Shown here: positions 1 through 8,956 of the stretch, in pieces
Layout of the letters: every line of letters begins with the position of its first letter
Numbering within the stretch: the first letter of the stretch is position 1
DNA from: Bog-366 sp963722555
GTDB lineage: Bacteria > Acidobacteriota > Terriglobia > UBA7540
Reading direction: 5' to 3'
NCBI GenBank assembly: GCA_963722555.1
Contig: CAVRNQ010000003.1
Location: 645,271-709,270 of the forward strand
DNA: 64,000 bases
Position numbers and translations under genes: made by a program
Notes under the pieces: model-generated
Told to the model about the DNA's origin: nothing
Seen by the model: the letters and a program-made list of their open reading frames with translations, nothing else
Database searches by the model: none

Positions 1-1461
1 TGGTATTTGGGGGTAAATTCCAAGCAATGCGCACATTCCCGCCAAAAACACCATGGGGAGCCACATTCGGGCCGGCACTTCCCTCACAACTGACGCGGAG
101 GTGCTGCTCGAGCCTCGCTCTCCCCAAAACACTCTGTACGCCGCCCGAACCATAACGACCATGGTCAAAATACTCACCAGGATGGCAATGACTGCCGCCC
201 ACCACAACCCGGCCCTTGCGAGGGCCAAATATACCGTCAGCTTACTCCAGAATCCATTTAGCGGCGGGAAGCCCGCAATTGCCAATGCCCCTAGAAAGAA
301 ACAGGCGCTCGTGATCGGCATCTGACTTCTCAGTCCGCCGAGCTCGCTTATTCGCCGAACGCCCGTGGCATACATCACCGCACCCACGCACATGAACAGC
401 AGTGACTTGTAAAGCGCGTGGTTGAGCAAGTGATAAAGGCCGCCATAGCATCCCAAGTATGTTCCGAGTCCGATACCGACCAGTACATAGCCCATCTGAC
501 TTACGGATGAATACGCCAGTAACCGCTTGAGGTCGTCTTGGGTCAAAGCCAGGATAATGCCGAGCAGCATCGTGAACGTGCCGAGCGCCACGAGGAAGAT
601 CGTGACCTGAGGCCATGCTGGGTAGAAGATGCTCACCGTGCGGGCCATGGCATACAGCGCCATCTTTATCATCACGCCCGACAACAGCACGCTAATCGGT
701 GTCGGCGCCTCTGCGTGCGCGTCAGGGAGCCAGGGATGAAACGGCGCAATGCCCGCTTTGGTCCCGAATCCGATCACTAGAAACGCGATCGTAATCGCCG
801 CAGTGCCGCTCGGTATGAATTGCACCACGTTCCGGATGTCGCTGATAAGCAGGGCGCTGGTTCCAGCTAGTTTATTCGTGGCCGCCGCACTGGCGTAAAG
901 CAACACACAACCGAACAAAGCGAAGGTAATCCCAATAGTAAGCAACATTAGGTACTTGTAGCCCGCTTCCAGCGCGCGCCGATCCCAATAGAAGGCTACG
1001 AGGAGGCCCGAGGTAAGTGTGGTGGCTTCAATGGCGACGTACAGCATGATCACGTTGTTGGTAACGCATCCCCACAGCATGGTCCCGAGAAACCACATCA
1101 GAAGGCCATAGAATGTCCGAATGCGGCGCGCGGCAGTGTCCTCAGCCATGCGCTCCTCGAGGTATCGTACGGAGTAAACCGATGTGAGCAGTCCGATACC
1201 GCCAATAATGACAACCATCAAGGCACTCAAGGCATCGACGCGCAGCTCGCCGCTCCAGGTTGTCAGGACCACCCCCTTCAGGACGCGGTAGGCCATCCAA
1301 GCGCTCAACCCAGTGACAAGTGCCGCCGTCAAAACGCATATCCATTGTTGAAAAGTGCGACCCATGCGCGTTGCCGCGAACACGATGGCGCCCGTCAACA
1401 TCGGTAAGAGGAATACAACCGCCGGTACGATTGATGTCTCTGTCAGGACTTCTCCCGCCAT
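1..1461 (-). CDS. hyfF: HyfF-like proton-translocating membrane subunit (partial, 3' end outside window)
   Basis: The frame is open from an ATG at 1461 to the window edge (487 codons), so the gene continues beyond base 1. It encodes a multi-span antiporter-like protein of the NuoL/M/N-MrpD family: the conserved FGTKAGIAPFHPWLPDAHAE and PTPISVLLSGVMIK segments and the LLAYSSVSQMGY segment are all readable. In Hyf/Hyc-type group 4 hydrogenases such subunits couple electron transfer to ion movement across the inner membrane. It is the last readable gene of the minus-strand hydrogenase operon, 34 bp after hyfE. HyfF is chosen over HyfB/D from position after hyfE and length close to 500 residues; the family is certain, the letter less so. 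The hydrogenase small subunit (NuoB-like), missing from this window, is expected further downstream. Confidence 0.88.
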   Translation of the reverse strand, partial: MAGEVLTETSIVPAVVFLLPMLTGAIVFAATRMGRTFQQWICVLTAALVTGLSAWMAYRVLKGVVLTTWSGELRVDALSALMVVIIGGIGLLTSVYSVRYLEERMAEDTAARRIRTFYGLLMWFLGTMLWGCVTNNVIMLYVAIEATTLTSGLLVAFYWDRRALEAGYKYLMLLTIGITFALFGCVLLYASAAATNKLAGTSALLISDIRNVVQFIPSGTAAITIAFLVIGFGTKAGIAPFHPWLPDAHAEAPTPISVLLSGVMIKMALYAMARTVSIFYPAWPQVTIFLVALGTFTMLLGIILALTQDDLKRLLAYSSVSQMGYVLVGIGLGTYLGCYGGLYHLLNHALYKSLLFMCVGAVMYATGVRRISELGGLRSQMPITSACFFLGALAIAGFPPLNGFWSKLTVYLALARAGLWWAAVIAILVSILTMVVMVRAAYRVFWGERGSSSTSASVVREVPARMWLPMVFLAGMCALLGIYPQIP

Positions 1462-1495
1462 ATCTACATCCTTTGTACGAACCGTTTGAACGTAT

Positions 1496-2170
1496 TCACC
1501 ACCTTAATTCCCGCAGCCTGAACGTATCTGTGGATCCGAATTCCTGCCGTACTCCCCCTATCACGTAAAGGAGAAGGAATACGGTCACAACCACCTCTGT
1601 CGCAACGCCGAAGAGGGCGGTTTCCGGCAAGCCGGGAGCCAGGCTCACCAAACTTAGGTGTACGCCGTTTTCAAGCAGGCAGAGCCCGATCACCGTCTTG
1701 ATTGCGTCCCGACGTGTCAACACCGCATACAGGCCAAGCGCGAAAACCGTGGACGCTACAGCCAAATTCGTTCTGAACACCCCAAGCTGCCCCATCGCGG
1801 TTGGCGCCAGAAGTGTGGTTCGACTGTGGGTGAGATGGAAGAAGCTTAACATCAGTAAGGCGGCAATCACGGCGGAGGGGCCAAAGCCAATCACCGGCTT
1901 CAATTCGCGGTCATCCGCACCGCGGATCGCCCGGAATAGGAACCACGGTGTAAGGATCGCCTTGGTGATCAGGGCGGTGGCAGCCCACCAGTATAGAGCC
2001 CTGTTGACAGCCGCAAAGCTCAGAAGCAGACCCACAATCAGGAGTGCCTGACAGAGGTAGGCGACAATCGAAAACTTGAGCCTCCGCATCTCAACCGCAG
2101 CCACCGAGGTAATCACCAAGGTCAAGCTCAGGGTCTCGATCAAACTGGTGTGCAGCGCTTCCGGGTTCAT
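1496..2170 (-). CDS. hyfE: Hydrogenase-4 component E (HyfE)
   Basis: 224-residue hydrophobic protein with about six to seven membrane segments. It follows the HyfE pattern throughout: a short N-terminal leader, an ALITKAILTPWFLFRAIRG segment matching the HyfE ITKVLLVPL region, and a GLCLLENGVHLSL segment matching the HyfE CLMENG region. HyfE is a NuoK/MrpC-related membrane subunit of group 4 hydrogenases. Its start overlaps the stop of the upstream ferredoxin gene by 4 bp (2167-2170), which suggests translational coupling. Length matches the family (about 216 residues). Confidence 0.9.
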   Translation of the reverse strand: MNPEALHTSLIETLSLTLVITSVAAVEMRRLKFSIVAYLCQALLIVGLLLSFAAVNRALYWWAATALITKAILTPWFLFRAIRGADDRELKPVIGFGPSAVIAALLMLSFFHLTHSRTTLLAPTAMGQLGVFRTNLAVASTVFALGLYAVLTRRDAIKTVIGLCLLENGVHLSLVSLAPGLPETALFGVATEVVVTVFLLLYVIGGVRQEFGSTDTFRLRELRW

Positions 2171-2619
2171 GCCCTCCCTCCCTCCACGCCATCCCTGAAA
2201 CCGGTTTTCATCATCCGGTCAAGCGCCGTTGGGGGCGGGAAGCACCTGCCGCATCTTTGGCAGGGTCCCATGAAAACCTCCAGCCGAATGTACATGTCCT
2301 GGGGAGTGTTCGTGGCGGTTTCGAATTGTTGGCTGAGGCGGATCGCTTCCTCGGGGCAAACTTCTTCGCACCTGCCGCAATACGTGCACCTGCGCCAGAA
2401 GAACTCCAGCACCCTCTTGTGCTGCTCTGCGTCAGATAGCACAATCACGCCGGCCGGGCAGACGTTTGCGCATCCGCCGCATCCGAAGCATAGATCGGCA
2501 TCGAGAGTGATCTTGCCGCGGAATCCAGGTTTTGGCTCATGGGGCGAAAACGGGTATCCGAGGGTCACACGCCCAGCTTTCAAGCAAATCAGGGCTTCTC
2601 GCAGTTTGCTCAGGAACAC
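2167..2619 (-). CDS. 4Fe-4S ferredoxin-like hydrogenase subunit (HyfH/HycF/NuoI-like)
   Basis: 150 residues. Two classical [4Fe-4S] motifs are visible, CFGCGGCANVCP and CTYCGRCEEVCP, as in the NuoI/HycF electron-relay subunit that passes electrons from the peripheral arm to the hydrogenase small subunit. A third cysteine cluster, CQRCGRCFPPP, lies near the C-terminus; it has only three of the four ligands of a ferredoxin motif and is not part of ordinary NuoI. It sits between hyfC and hyfE in the operon (12 bp after hyfC, 4-bp overlap with hyfE). The partner of the third cluster cannot be told from sequence. Confidence 0.87.
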   Translation of the reverse strand: MFLSKLREALICLKAGRVTLGYPFSPHEPKPGFRGKITLDADLCFGCGGCANVCPAGVIVLSDAEQHKRVLEFFWRRCTYCGRCEEVCPEEAIRLSQQFETATNTPQDMYIRLEVFMGPCQRCGRCFPPPTALDRMMKTGFRDGVEGGRA

Positions 2620-2631
2620 CTTAACCTCCTG

Positions 2632-3549
2632 CTACTTTCCAATCACCGCAAAGGCCAGGGCCGCTAGGGACGAAACCCCGACCCGCATGAAATAACCCAT
2701 GGCTTGATCGATGCGGAGCCTCGGATTTACGACATCAATAACCGTCACCAGTACAAGTACGACGAGCACCTTCACGATCGTCGCAATCAGATCCATTAAG
2801 TAGTTTCCAAAGTGCGGCCAAGGAAAGAACACTTCCACCAGCAAAAAAGCGAACACGAGCTGCTTCACCCACATCGCCCATCGGAAGAGCGCCAGGCGCG
2901 GACCGCTTTGCTCGACCAGTGGACCGCCCATGATTTCCTGGTCGGCCTCGGCAATGTCGAACGGCAATTTACCTGCCACAGCTTGCAGAGCGAGGAAAAA
3001 TGCCACGCCCCCTATCGCCATACTGATGCTTGGTCCATTCTGCACCTGCCAGTTGACAATGCCGCCTAGTGCCAAGGTCTTGGCCTTGAACGCACCCACC
3101 GTGAGAGCAATGGCCAGGATGGGTTCAACCGATAAAAGCATCATCATTTCGCGCGAGCTCCCGATGGAAGCATAAGGGCTGGCGCTGGCAAACCCCGTCA
3201 ACATGATCGCGACACCGCTCATCGCCGCGACATAGAGCACCACGATCAAATCGCCGGCGAAGGCAAGCGGCGCGACCGTTCCCATGGGGATCAATGCGGC
3301 AAGAAGCAGCACCGACCCCAGCGTGAGAGCCGGAAGGCCCGCATAGACCACTCCCCCCGTGCTTCGGAGGTCCTCCTTGCCCAGGAGCTTCAAGAGGTCC
3401 CAATAGGGTTGCGTGATGGGGGGCCCAATTCGAGAGTGGATCGCGGCTCGGAGCTTGCGCATGAGGCCTTCGCAAAGTGGCGACAACAACAGAGCGGCCG
3501 CCACGTTCAGCAAGCAGAGCAGAAAACTCTTGATGAACCAAATTGTCAT
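2632..3549 (-). CDS. hyfC: Hydrogenase membrane subunit HyfC/HycD (NuoH-like)
   Basis: About 305 residues from the ATG at 3549 (MTIWFIKSFL). The frame is open further upstream, but this ATG overlaps the hyfG stop as ATGA and upstream codons lie in the hyfG tail, so 3549 is preferred. NuoH hallmarks are readable: SRIGPPITQPYWDLLKLLGKED near residue 40 and PFDIAEADQEIMGGPLVEQSG around residue 200. It anchors the soluble arm and forms the quinone-site-like base of group 4 hydrogenases. Eight or so membrane segments. It is followed after 12 bp by the ferredoxin gene. Confidence 0.92.
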   Translation of the reverse strand: MTIWFIKSFLLCLLNVAAALLLSPLCEGLMRKLRAAIHSRIGPPITQPYWDLLKLLGKEDLRSTGGVVYAGLPALTLGSVLLLAALIPMGTVAPLAFAGDLIVVLYVAAMSGVAIMLTGFASASPYASIGSSREMMMLLSVEPILAIALTVGAFKAKTLALGGIVNWQVQNGPSISMAIGGVAFFLALQAVAGKLPFDIAEADQEIMGGPLVEQSGPRLALFRWAMWVKQLVFAFLLVEVFFPWPHFGNYLMDLIATIVKVLVVLVLVTVIDVVNPRLRIDQAMGYFMRVGVSSLAALAFAVIGK

Positions 3550-5303
3550 CGCGCCCCTCCGCCCCGAGCCTTCTGAGTAGGGGCGGCCCTTGTGGCCGCC
3601 CGGGGGCAACCACCAGGGTTGCCCCTACGCGACATCTCGAGAAGCTCCGCGTGGGAATAAACCCTGACTTCATTTGTCCTTCTATCAACTGTCTCGAGCC
3701 GCTCCGTACAGGAGAAGCAGGGGTCCAGACTCCCCAGCGTAATCGGTACGTCCGCTATGGTTCCATCGAGGACCATTGCCGGCAGAGCCTGCAGGTTCGG
3801 ATAGGTTGGGGCACGTACTCTCCACCGATACGGCCGGTTATCACCGCCCGTCAGCACAAAGTGGACGGCCTCGCCCCTCGGCGCCTCTACCACCGACACC
3901 CCAACTCTCCCCGGCGGTATTCCCTCCTTGATCTCCGCGCAAATCGGACCCTCAGGGATTGCCGACAGAGCCTCGCGTACAAGCCGAATTGATTCCAGCA
4001 ACTCGGCGACTCGCACGAGCACGCGCGCCCATGTATCACCCGCCTCTTGCGTGGCAATCTGAGGGGGCACTTCGTCATACGCCGCATACGGGTGATCGAT
4101 CCGCGCATCGATTGCCACCCCCGAAGCTCTGGCAGGCGGGCCCACGGCACAGATTTTCTTCGCCCATTCGTTCGTCAGCACGCCAACTCCCTTGGTCCTG
4201 GCATGCAACGTGGTGTCCCCAATGACAGCGTTGCGAACGGCTATGGTCTCCTTTTCCACCTTGGCAAGAGTCTCGAGGAGCTTGGGCTTTATCTGATTGG
4301 GGAGATCGCGCCTCAGCCCGCCGACCGTATTCATTCCGTATGTCTTGCGGTTTCCGGAGATCTCTTCACAGAGCCACATCACCGGCTCACGAATCCGCCA
4401 AGTCTGCATGAGCACCGTTTCAAAACCGATGATGTGCCCGGCAATGCCCAACCAGAGCAGATGGGAATGGATGCGTTCCAGCTCCAGCATGATCGTTCGG
4501 ATGTACCTGGCCCGGCGCGGCGCCTCGATGCCTGCAGCCTTCTCTACTGCCTGGCAATAGCATGTCGAATGAATGAAGCCGCAAATCCCGCATATTCTCT
4601 CGGCCAAATACGGGATCTCGTTGTAGGTCAAAGCGCTTTCACCGAGCTTTTCAATTCCCCGGTGGTTGTAAAAGAGGCGGGTATCGCATCCCACGATCGT
4701 CTCGCCTTCGACGAATAGGCGGTAGTAGGCAGGCTCCTCCAGTACCGGAAAGAATGGTCCCATCGGTACCACACTCGCACCTGCGGGGGGCTCACGCATT
4801 TGCGGGCGCACATTCTCGGCACGCGGAGGCTGGTAGTTATAAGGAAAATCCCTTCGGAGGGGATAGACGCCTTCCGGCCAGTCGTCTGCCAAGAGCAGGC
4901 GGCGTGGATCCGGATGCCCTTCGGGATGTACTCCGATGGCATCTCGGAATTCCCGCTCTGCCCAGTTTGCCCCCGGGATGACCTCGGTGATCGATTCAAT
5001 CCTCAGGTCTTTTTCGGACACGGGAGATTCGAGCAGAACGTAGAGATGCTCACTGTCCAGTGAAAATAGATGCAAAATTGCGAAGTCGCCGGTGACGGGT
5101 CTTGTGTCAGTCCCCACCGAAATCATGAAGCGCGCTTGCAACTCGTTGACCAGCCCCTCCACAACAGCTCGCATGGCCCTCTTCTCGATCGCGAAATGGA
5201 GGGTATCGGCGTATGGTTGCGTCGCGGACAGGAAAGCACCGTCGCTGCGTGCGGCGACTGCTTCCTTAACCCGCGTAACGGTCACCTGATCTCTAATACT
5301 CAT
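3546..5303 (-). CDS. hyfG: Group 4 [NiFe] hydrogenase large subunit HyfG/HycE (NuoC-NuoD fusion)
   Basis: 585 residues. The N-terminal 150 residues are NuoC-like (GANWAEREFRDAIGVHPEGH), the rest is the NuoD-like catalytic subunit. Both NiFe ligand pairs are intact: RICGICGFIH (Cys238, Cys241) and DPCFSC (Cys529, Cys532), so this should be a true hydrogenase, not a complex I subunit. In HycE the peptide after the DPCxxCTxR arginine is removed by the protease HycI; the matching site here is after Arg535, leaving a 50-residue tail. Codons about 559-576 of that tail are made of a palindromic intergenic repeat. Start 5303 is chosen over two in-frame ATGs at 5309 and 5321 because GAGGAG lies 6 bp upstream. 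The stop overlaps the hyfC ATG. Confidence 0.95.
   Translation of the reverse strand: MSIRDQVTVTRVKEAVAARSDGAFLSATQPYADTLHFAIEKRAMRAVVEGLVNELQARFMISVGTDTRPVTGDFAILHLFSLDSEHLYVLLESPVSEKDLRIESITEVIPGANWAEREFRDAIGVHPEGHPDPRRLLLADDWPEGVYPLRRDFPYNYQPPRAENVRPQMREPPAGASVVPMGPFFPVLEEPAYYRLFVEGETIVGCDTRLFYNHRGIEKLGESALTYNEIPYLAERICGICGFIHSTCYCQAVEKAAGIEAPRRARYIRTIMLELERIHSHLLWLGIAGHIIGFETVLMQTWRIREPVMWLCEEISGNRKTYGMNTVGGLRRDLPNQIKPKLLETLAKVEKETIAVRNAVIGDTTLHARTKGVGVLTNEWAKKICAVGPPARASGVAIDARIDHPYAAYDEVPPQIATQEAGDTWARVLVRVAELLESIRLVREALSAIPEGPICAEIKEGIPPGRVGVSVVEAPRGEAVHFVLTGGDNRPYRWRVRAPTYPNLQALPAMVLDGTIADVPITLGSLDPCFSCTERLETVDRRTNEVRVYSHAELLEMSRRGNPGGCPRAATRAAPTQKARGGGAR
3577..3628. repeat. 52-bp double-hairpin palindromic repeat inside the hyfG tail
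   Basis: The outer arms GTAGGGGC and GCCCCTAC enclose two smaller hairpins, GGCGGCC/GGCCGCC and GGGCAACC/GGTTGCCC. Its form is that of a short mobile palindromic repeat (REP/RAYT-style), normally intergenic. Here it is read in frame as the end of hyfG (residues about 559-576, rich in Gly, Pro, Arg and Ala). Confidence 0.85.
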
Positions 5304-5313
5304 GCCCATCTCC

Positions 5314-7314
5314 TCAGCCATTCACCCACAGCATGATCCCAGTCACAATGATGGCGCCAATCACTATCCACAGAAGATAGATTTGCGGGGTTCCGACGTG
5401 CGTTCTGCTCACGCGGCCTGCGGCCGTGTCAATAATTTTGATTGTCGGCGTATACAGCCATTGGTCAAAATCGAGCGCGCGGCGAAGGGGAGCCGGAAAT
5501 TTCGGCACATGGACTTGTCCGCTTGGATAGATTCCCTGAAAAGCGTGTTTGAAGGGCAAGTAGAAACTGCTGGCGGGGTAACGGACCGTGGCCGGAACGT
5601 GTTCTTCTCCGCAGTACCAGACAGGCGCCGACCTCACTTGGGCTCCGCCCGCGCGCTGAATGGCATAGGAGATCAATGCCAGGATGGCCAAGGTTGCCAG
5701 AATGGCGAGGGGCGACCAGAATCCAACCGGCGATCCATCCGTCAGTGACAGGCCACCCCATATCCGACTCGCGTCCACGCCCGACACAGGCATGGCAGTA
5801 ACACCCGCGATTGCATGCCCGACGAAACGCAACATGAGCTGTGGAAAGATGCCCAACAGTACGCACAGGGCGGCAAGCACGACCTGGGGCACGATCATGG
5901 ATATCGGCACTTCCTCAATTCCGAGGCTCTCATCAGCCTTGCCCAGAAAGACTGATCCGAGCACCTTCAGGAAGGAAGCGAGCGTGGCGAGCGAAATGAA
6001 TAGCGCTACAAGACCCAGCACGAGGAACAACGGGAATCGCATTCCTGCCAATAAGCACCCGGCGACGATTAACCACTTGCTGGAGAACCCGTTGAAGGGC
6101 GGCACCCCCGCGATGCTCAATGAGGCTATGGTCGTCGTGCCGGTGGTGTACGGCATGAAACTCGCCAGGCCGCCCAGCTTGTCCATGTCGCGCTGGCCGG
6201 TCCGGTAAAGCACCGACCCCGCTCCAAGGAACAAGCACGACTTGAAGCAGGCATGGTTTACAGCGTGCAAAATCGCACCCGCGAGAGCAATCGAGGCCAG
6301 GGCCGGGTACATCTGCAGACAGTAGACGCCCACACCTAACCCGAGGCAGATGTAACCGATTTGCCCGATGGTGTGGAAGGCCATAAGCCGCTTGGTGTCG
6401 GTCTGCCGCAGTGCGGTCAAAGTCCCTACGAAAAGCGATCCTGTGCCTGCGAGTGCCAGGAAAATCCCCCAAATCCTGAGCGACGGCGACACAACCAGAA
6501 AAGAGCAGAAGAGGCGAACCAGCCCATATATTCCAAGTTTGACGAGTGCCCCCGAGAGCGTGGCGCTCATCCCGGAAGGCGCAACGGGATGGGCATCGGG
6601 GAGCCAATCGCCCATGGGCAGGATTCCCGCTTTGGTAGCGAACCCCAAGAAGAAGAGAAAGATGGTAGTGTGAGCCAGGAACGGCCGGGTGTTGAGCAGC
6701 TCGGACAGAGTCTGCCGGATGGCATCGAAAGAAAACGAGCCGGACGTCCTCCAGAGCAACAGTGCCGCTGCCACCATGCAAAGCGTTGCACCGTGGGTGA
6801 TGATGAAATACTTCAGGCCCGCCCGCTGGCTCGCCGGGTTCTCGCTCTCAAACGTCACCAGGAAGTATGACGTCAGGGTCATGGACTCCCAGAAGATGAG
6901 GAAAAAGAAGAAATCCGTGCACACAAGAACTCCGGTCATGCTGGCGACGCAGAGGAGAAGAAGGGGGAAGAACTTCGCCACCTTATCGTGCGCATAGTGC
7001 TCCATGTACCGCACGGAGTACAGCGTGCTCAGCAGTGCAATCACTGCCACGATGGCCAGGAAGATGGCGCTCAGCGGGTCAACTCGCAGGGTGAGACGGG
7101 CGCCCAGTTGGGGCAGTGATAGGAGCGTATGTTCGCCTGACGCCACCGTGCATGCTCCAACCACCGCGAGCCCGGTGAACACCGAGGAGGCGCAAACGAA
7201 AGCGAAGCTGACCCAGCCACACACCTTCCGCTTGCGCGCAAAGATCAGGCTTACCAGTGACCCCACGATCAGGATCACGATGCTGGCTTCGACTTGCCGG
7301 ACGGCATTGACCAT
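5314..7314 (-). CDS. hyfB: Hydrogenase membrane subunit HyfB/HycC (NuoL-like)
   Basis: 666 residues, the size of HycC/HyfB. Around 14-16 membrane segments; conserved GDWLPDAHPVAPSGMSATLS and LVKLGIYGLVR region, the MAFHTIGQIGYICLGLG segment and a C-terminal extension carrying a long amphipathic stretch typical of NuoL-like subunits. It is an ion-translocating subunit of the membrane arm. One base separates it from the upstream hyfD stop, and its own stop lies 10 bp before the preferred hyfG start, so the genes are co-transcribed and probably coupled. Letter assigned by length and by order next to the large-subunit gene. Confidence 0.9.
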   Translation of the reverse strand: MVNAVRQVEASIVILIVGSLVSLIFARKRKVCGWVSFAFVCASSVFTGLAVVGACTVASGEHTLLSLPQLGARLTLRVDPLSAIFLAIVAVIALLSTLYSVRYMEHYAHDKVAKFFPLLLLCVASMTGVLVCTDFFFFLIFWESMTLTSYFLVTFESENPASQRAGLKYFIITHGATLCMVAAALLLWRTSGSFSFDAIRQTLSELLNTRPFLAHTTIFLFFLGFATKAGILPMGDWLPDAHPVAPSGMSATLSGALVKLGIYGLVRLFCSFLVVSPSLRIWGIFLALAGTGSLFVGTLTALRQTDTKRLMAFHTIGQIGYICLGLGVGVYCLQMYPALASIALAGAILHAVNHACFKSCLFLGAGSVLYRTGQRDMDKLGGLASFMPYTTGTTTIASLSIAGVPPFNGFSSKWLIVAGCLLAGMRFPLFLVLGLVALFISLATLASFLKVLGSVFLGKADESLGIEEVPISMIVPQVVLAALCVLLGIFPQLMLRFVGHAIAGVTAMPVSGVDASRIWGGLSLTDGSPVGFWSPLAILATLAILALISYAIQRAGGAQVRSAPVWYCGEEHVPATVRYPASSFYLPFKHAFQGIYPSGQVHVPKFPAPLRRALDFDQWLYTPTIKIIDTAAGRVSRTHVGTPQIYLLWIVIGAIIVTGIMLWVNG

Positions 7315-7315
7315 T

Positions 7316-8782
7316 CTATTTCCCCATCAACCGCACTAAGGGCATGCCCACAAGCGGGGCTGCTACACAGCCGATCATCAGGATGATCAAAGTGGCGTTC
7401 ATCGCCCAAGGTGGATCGCTCGGGACTTGAGCCACCGCCAGGGGCGCGCCCAGGAAGATTTTTTGTGCGATGTAAAGCATCCAACCGAAGGAGACCAGAG
7501 TTTCGCAAAGGATGAAAATGACGATGAGTGGTCCTATGGGTCCGGGAATACGCATGGCGCCCGAGAGAATCATGAACTTGCTCCAGAAGCAGGCCAGCGG
7601 TGGAACTCCGGTGACACTCAGAAGCCCGACGAAAAATGCCGTAGCCGTGAGTGGCATACTTTTTCCCAGACCGCGGAGCGCCGATATGCTGCGAGTCCCG
7701 GTGACATAGGCGATGGTGCCTGCGCAAAAGAAGAGGGTCGCCTTGCTGTAACCGTGACAGATGATGTGCAAGACACCGCCCCGGAAACCCAGGGTTGATC
7801 CAAGACCCCCGATTGCGATGCCGAGCAGCACGTAGCCGAGATGAGCGATGGTCGAATAGGCAAGCAACCGCTTCAGGTCATCCTGAACGAAATAAAAGGA
7901 GAGAGCGACGAAAATCGTGAGCAGCGCCATGCCCGCCATGAGCAATGAAATCTTCGGTGGAATTCCCCACCCGCTACTCACCGTCCTGGCCATCAGGTAG
8001 ACGCCTGCCTTGACCATCGCCGCTGCGTGGAGGTAAGCGCTAATAGGAGTCGGAGCCTCCATGGCGTCAGGCAGCCACGTTTGGAAGGGGACCTGCGCCG
8101 CCTTCGCCCAGGCTGCAATCAGGAGAAAGAGCAAAACCCATGATCTCAAACCATCGGGCAGCCGACCGAGAGCTGAGAAATCAAATGAGTTGGTACGAGC
8201 AAAAATAATAAGAATGGCCAGTAGAAAGAAGGCACTGCCGACATGGGTCATCAAAAGGGCTTTGAATCCGGCCCGTAAGCTTCGCTCGTTCTGGTGAAAA
8301 GAGATCAGCGCCCACGAACACATCGTCGTCATTTCCCAGAAGACGAAGAATTGAAGGAAATTAGGCGAAATGGCCACCCCGACCATGCTGGTGATGAACA
8401 ACAGGAGCCAGAAATAGTACCGGCCGTAGTGCTCACTCCCTACCGGGTGCTCTCGGTTTTTGTCGGTAAGGTAGGAAGTCGAATAGAGGACCGTGAGCAA
8501 TCCGATCGGCACCGCAACCAGCAGCATCAAGGAAGCCAGGGGATCGATAAGAATTCCCAATATGGGCGCATCAACGATGCCGTGCAGCCAGGGAAGACTC
8601 CCCAACATTCTGGTGTAAGAGGTGCCGTAGGTGGAGAGCGTGAGCCATGCGGCCAGGCCGGTTACAATTGCGGCAATCGCTACAGCAGCGGGGCGGGCGC
8701 GTCTTTTCAGGAGCGCGGACAAGAGGGCTCCCGCCGCGGGCAGGATCAGCATGAGGACGGCAATTGAGGTGATCAAGTCCAT
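7316..8782 (-). CDS. hyfD: Hydrogenase membrane subunit HyfD-like (NuoL/M/N family)
   Basis: 488 residues, third antiporter-like subunit in the operon. Readable family features are WLPDAMEAPTPISAYLHAAAM followed by VKAGVYLMAR, the lysine-bearing helix AKAAQVPFQTW, and LLAYSTIAHLGYVLLG. Three such subunits (this one, HyfB and HyfF) are the layout of hydrogenase-4 rather than hydrogenase-3, which has one. The gene starts after a 167-bp gap that contains a palindromic repeat, so it may have a separate ribosome entry but no separate promoter is obvious. Confidence 0.86.
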   Translation of the reverse strand: MDLITSIAVLMLILPAAGALLSALLKRRARPAAVAIAAIVTGLAAWLTLSTYGTSYTRMLGSLPWLHGIVDAPILGILIDPLASLMLLVAVPIGLLTVLYSTSYLTDKNREHPVGSEHYGRYYFWLLLFITSMVGVAISPNFLQFFVFWEMTTMCSWALISFHQNERSLRAGFKALLMTHVGSAFFLLAILIIFARTNSFDFSALGRLPDGLRSWVLLFLLIAAWAKAAQVPFQTWLPDAMEAPTPISAYLHAAAMVKAGVYLMARTVSSGWGIPPKISLLMAGMALLTIFVALSFYFVQDDLKRLLAYSTIAHLGYVLLGIAIGGLGSTLGFRGGVLHIICHGYSKATLFFCAGTIAYVTGTRSISALRGLGKSMPLTATAFFVGLLSVTGVPPLACFWSKFMILSGAMRIPGPIGPLIVIFILCETLVSFGWMLYIAQKIFLGAPLAVAQVPSDPPWAMNATLIILMIGCVAAPLVGMPLVRLMGK

Positions 8783-8876
8783 ACCTTTCTTCTCATCTGC
8801 GCGAAGAGCCTTGGAGTGCGGTCGCGCCAGCTACCGCCTTCCTCCCCAAACATGTTGCCTGGCGACGGCCTCAGCA

Positions 8877-8956
8877 CTTGTAGCGCCGACCTTCAGAGCC
8901 TGTCCTGAGCGGAGCGAAGGATCGGCATGTGCTGAGCTAAAGCTCAGCGCTACAAC
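8877..8956. repeat. 80-bp palindromic intergenic repeat
   Basis: Outer arms TTGTAGCG (8878-8885) and CGCTACAA (8948-8955) flank an inner TCCTGAGCGGAGCGAAGGAT core and a GCTGAGCTAAAGCTCAGC hairpin. The right arm provides the stop codon of the upstream maturation protease gene (TAG read on the minus strand at 8950-8952). It lies between that gene and hyfD. I see no other intact copy in the window. Confidence 0.75.
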
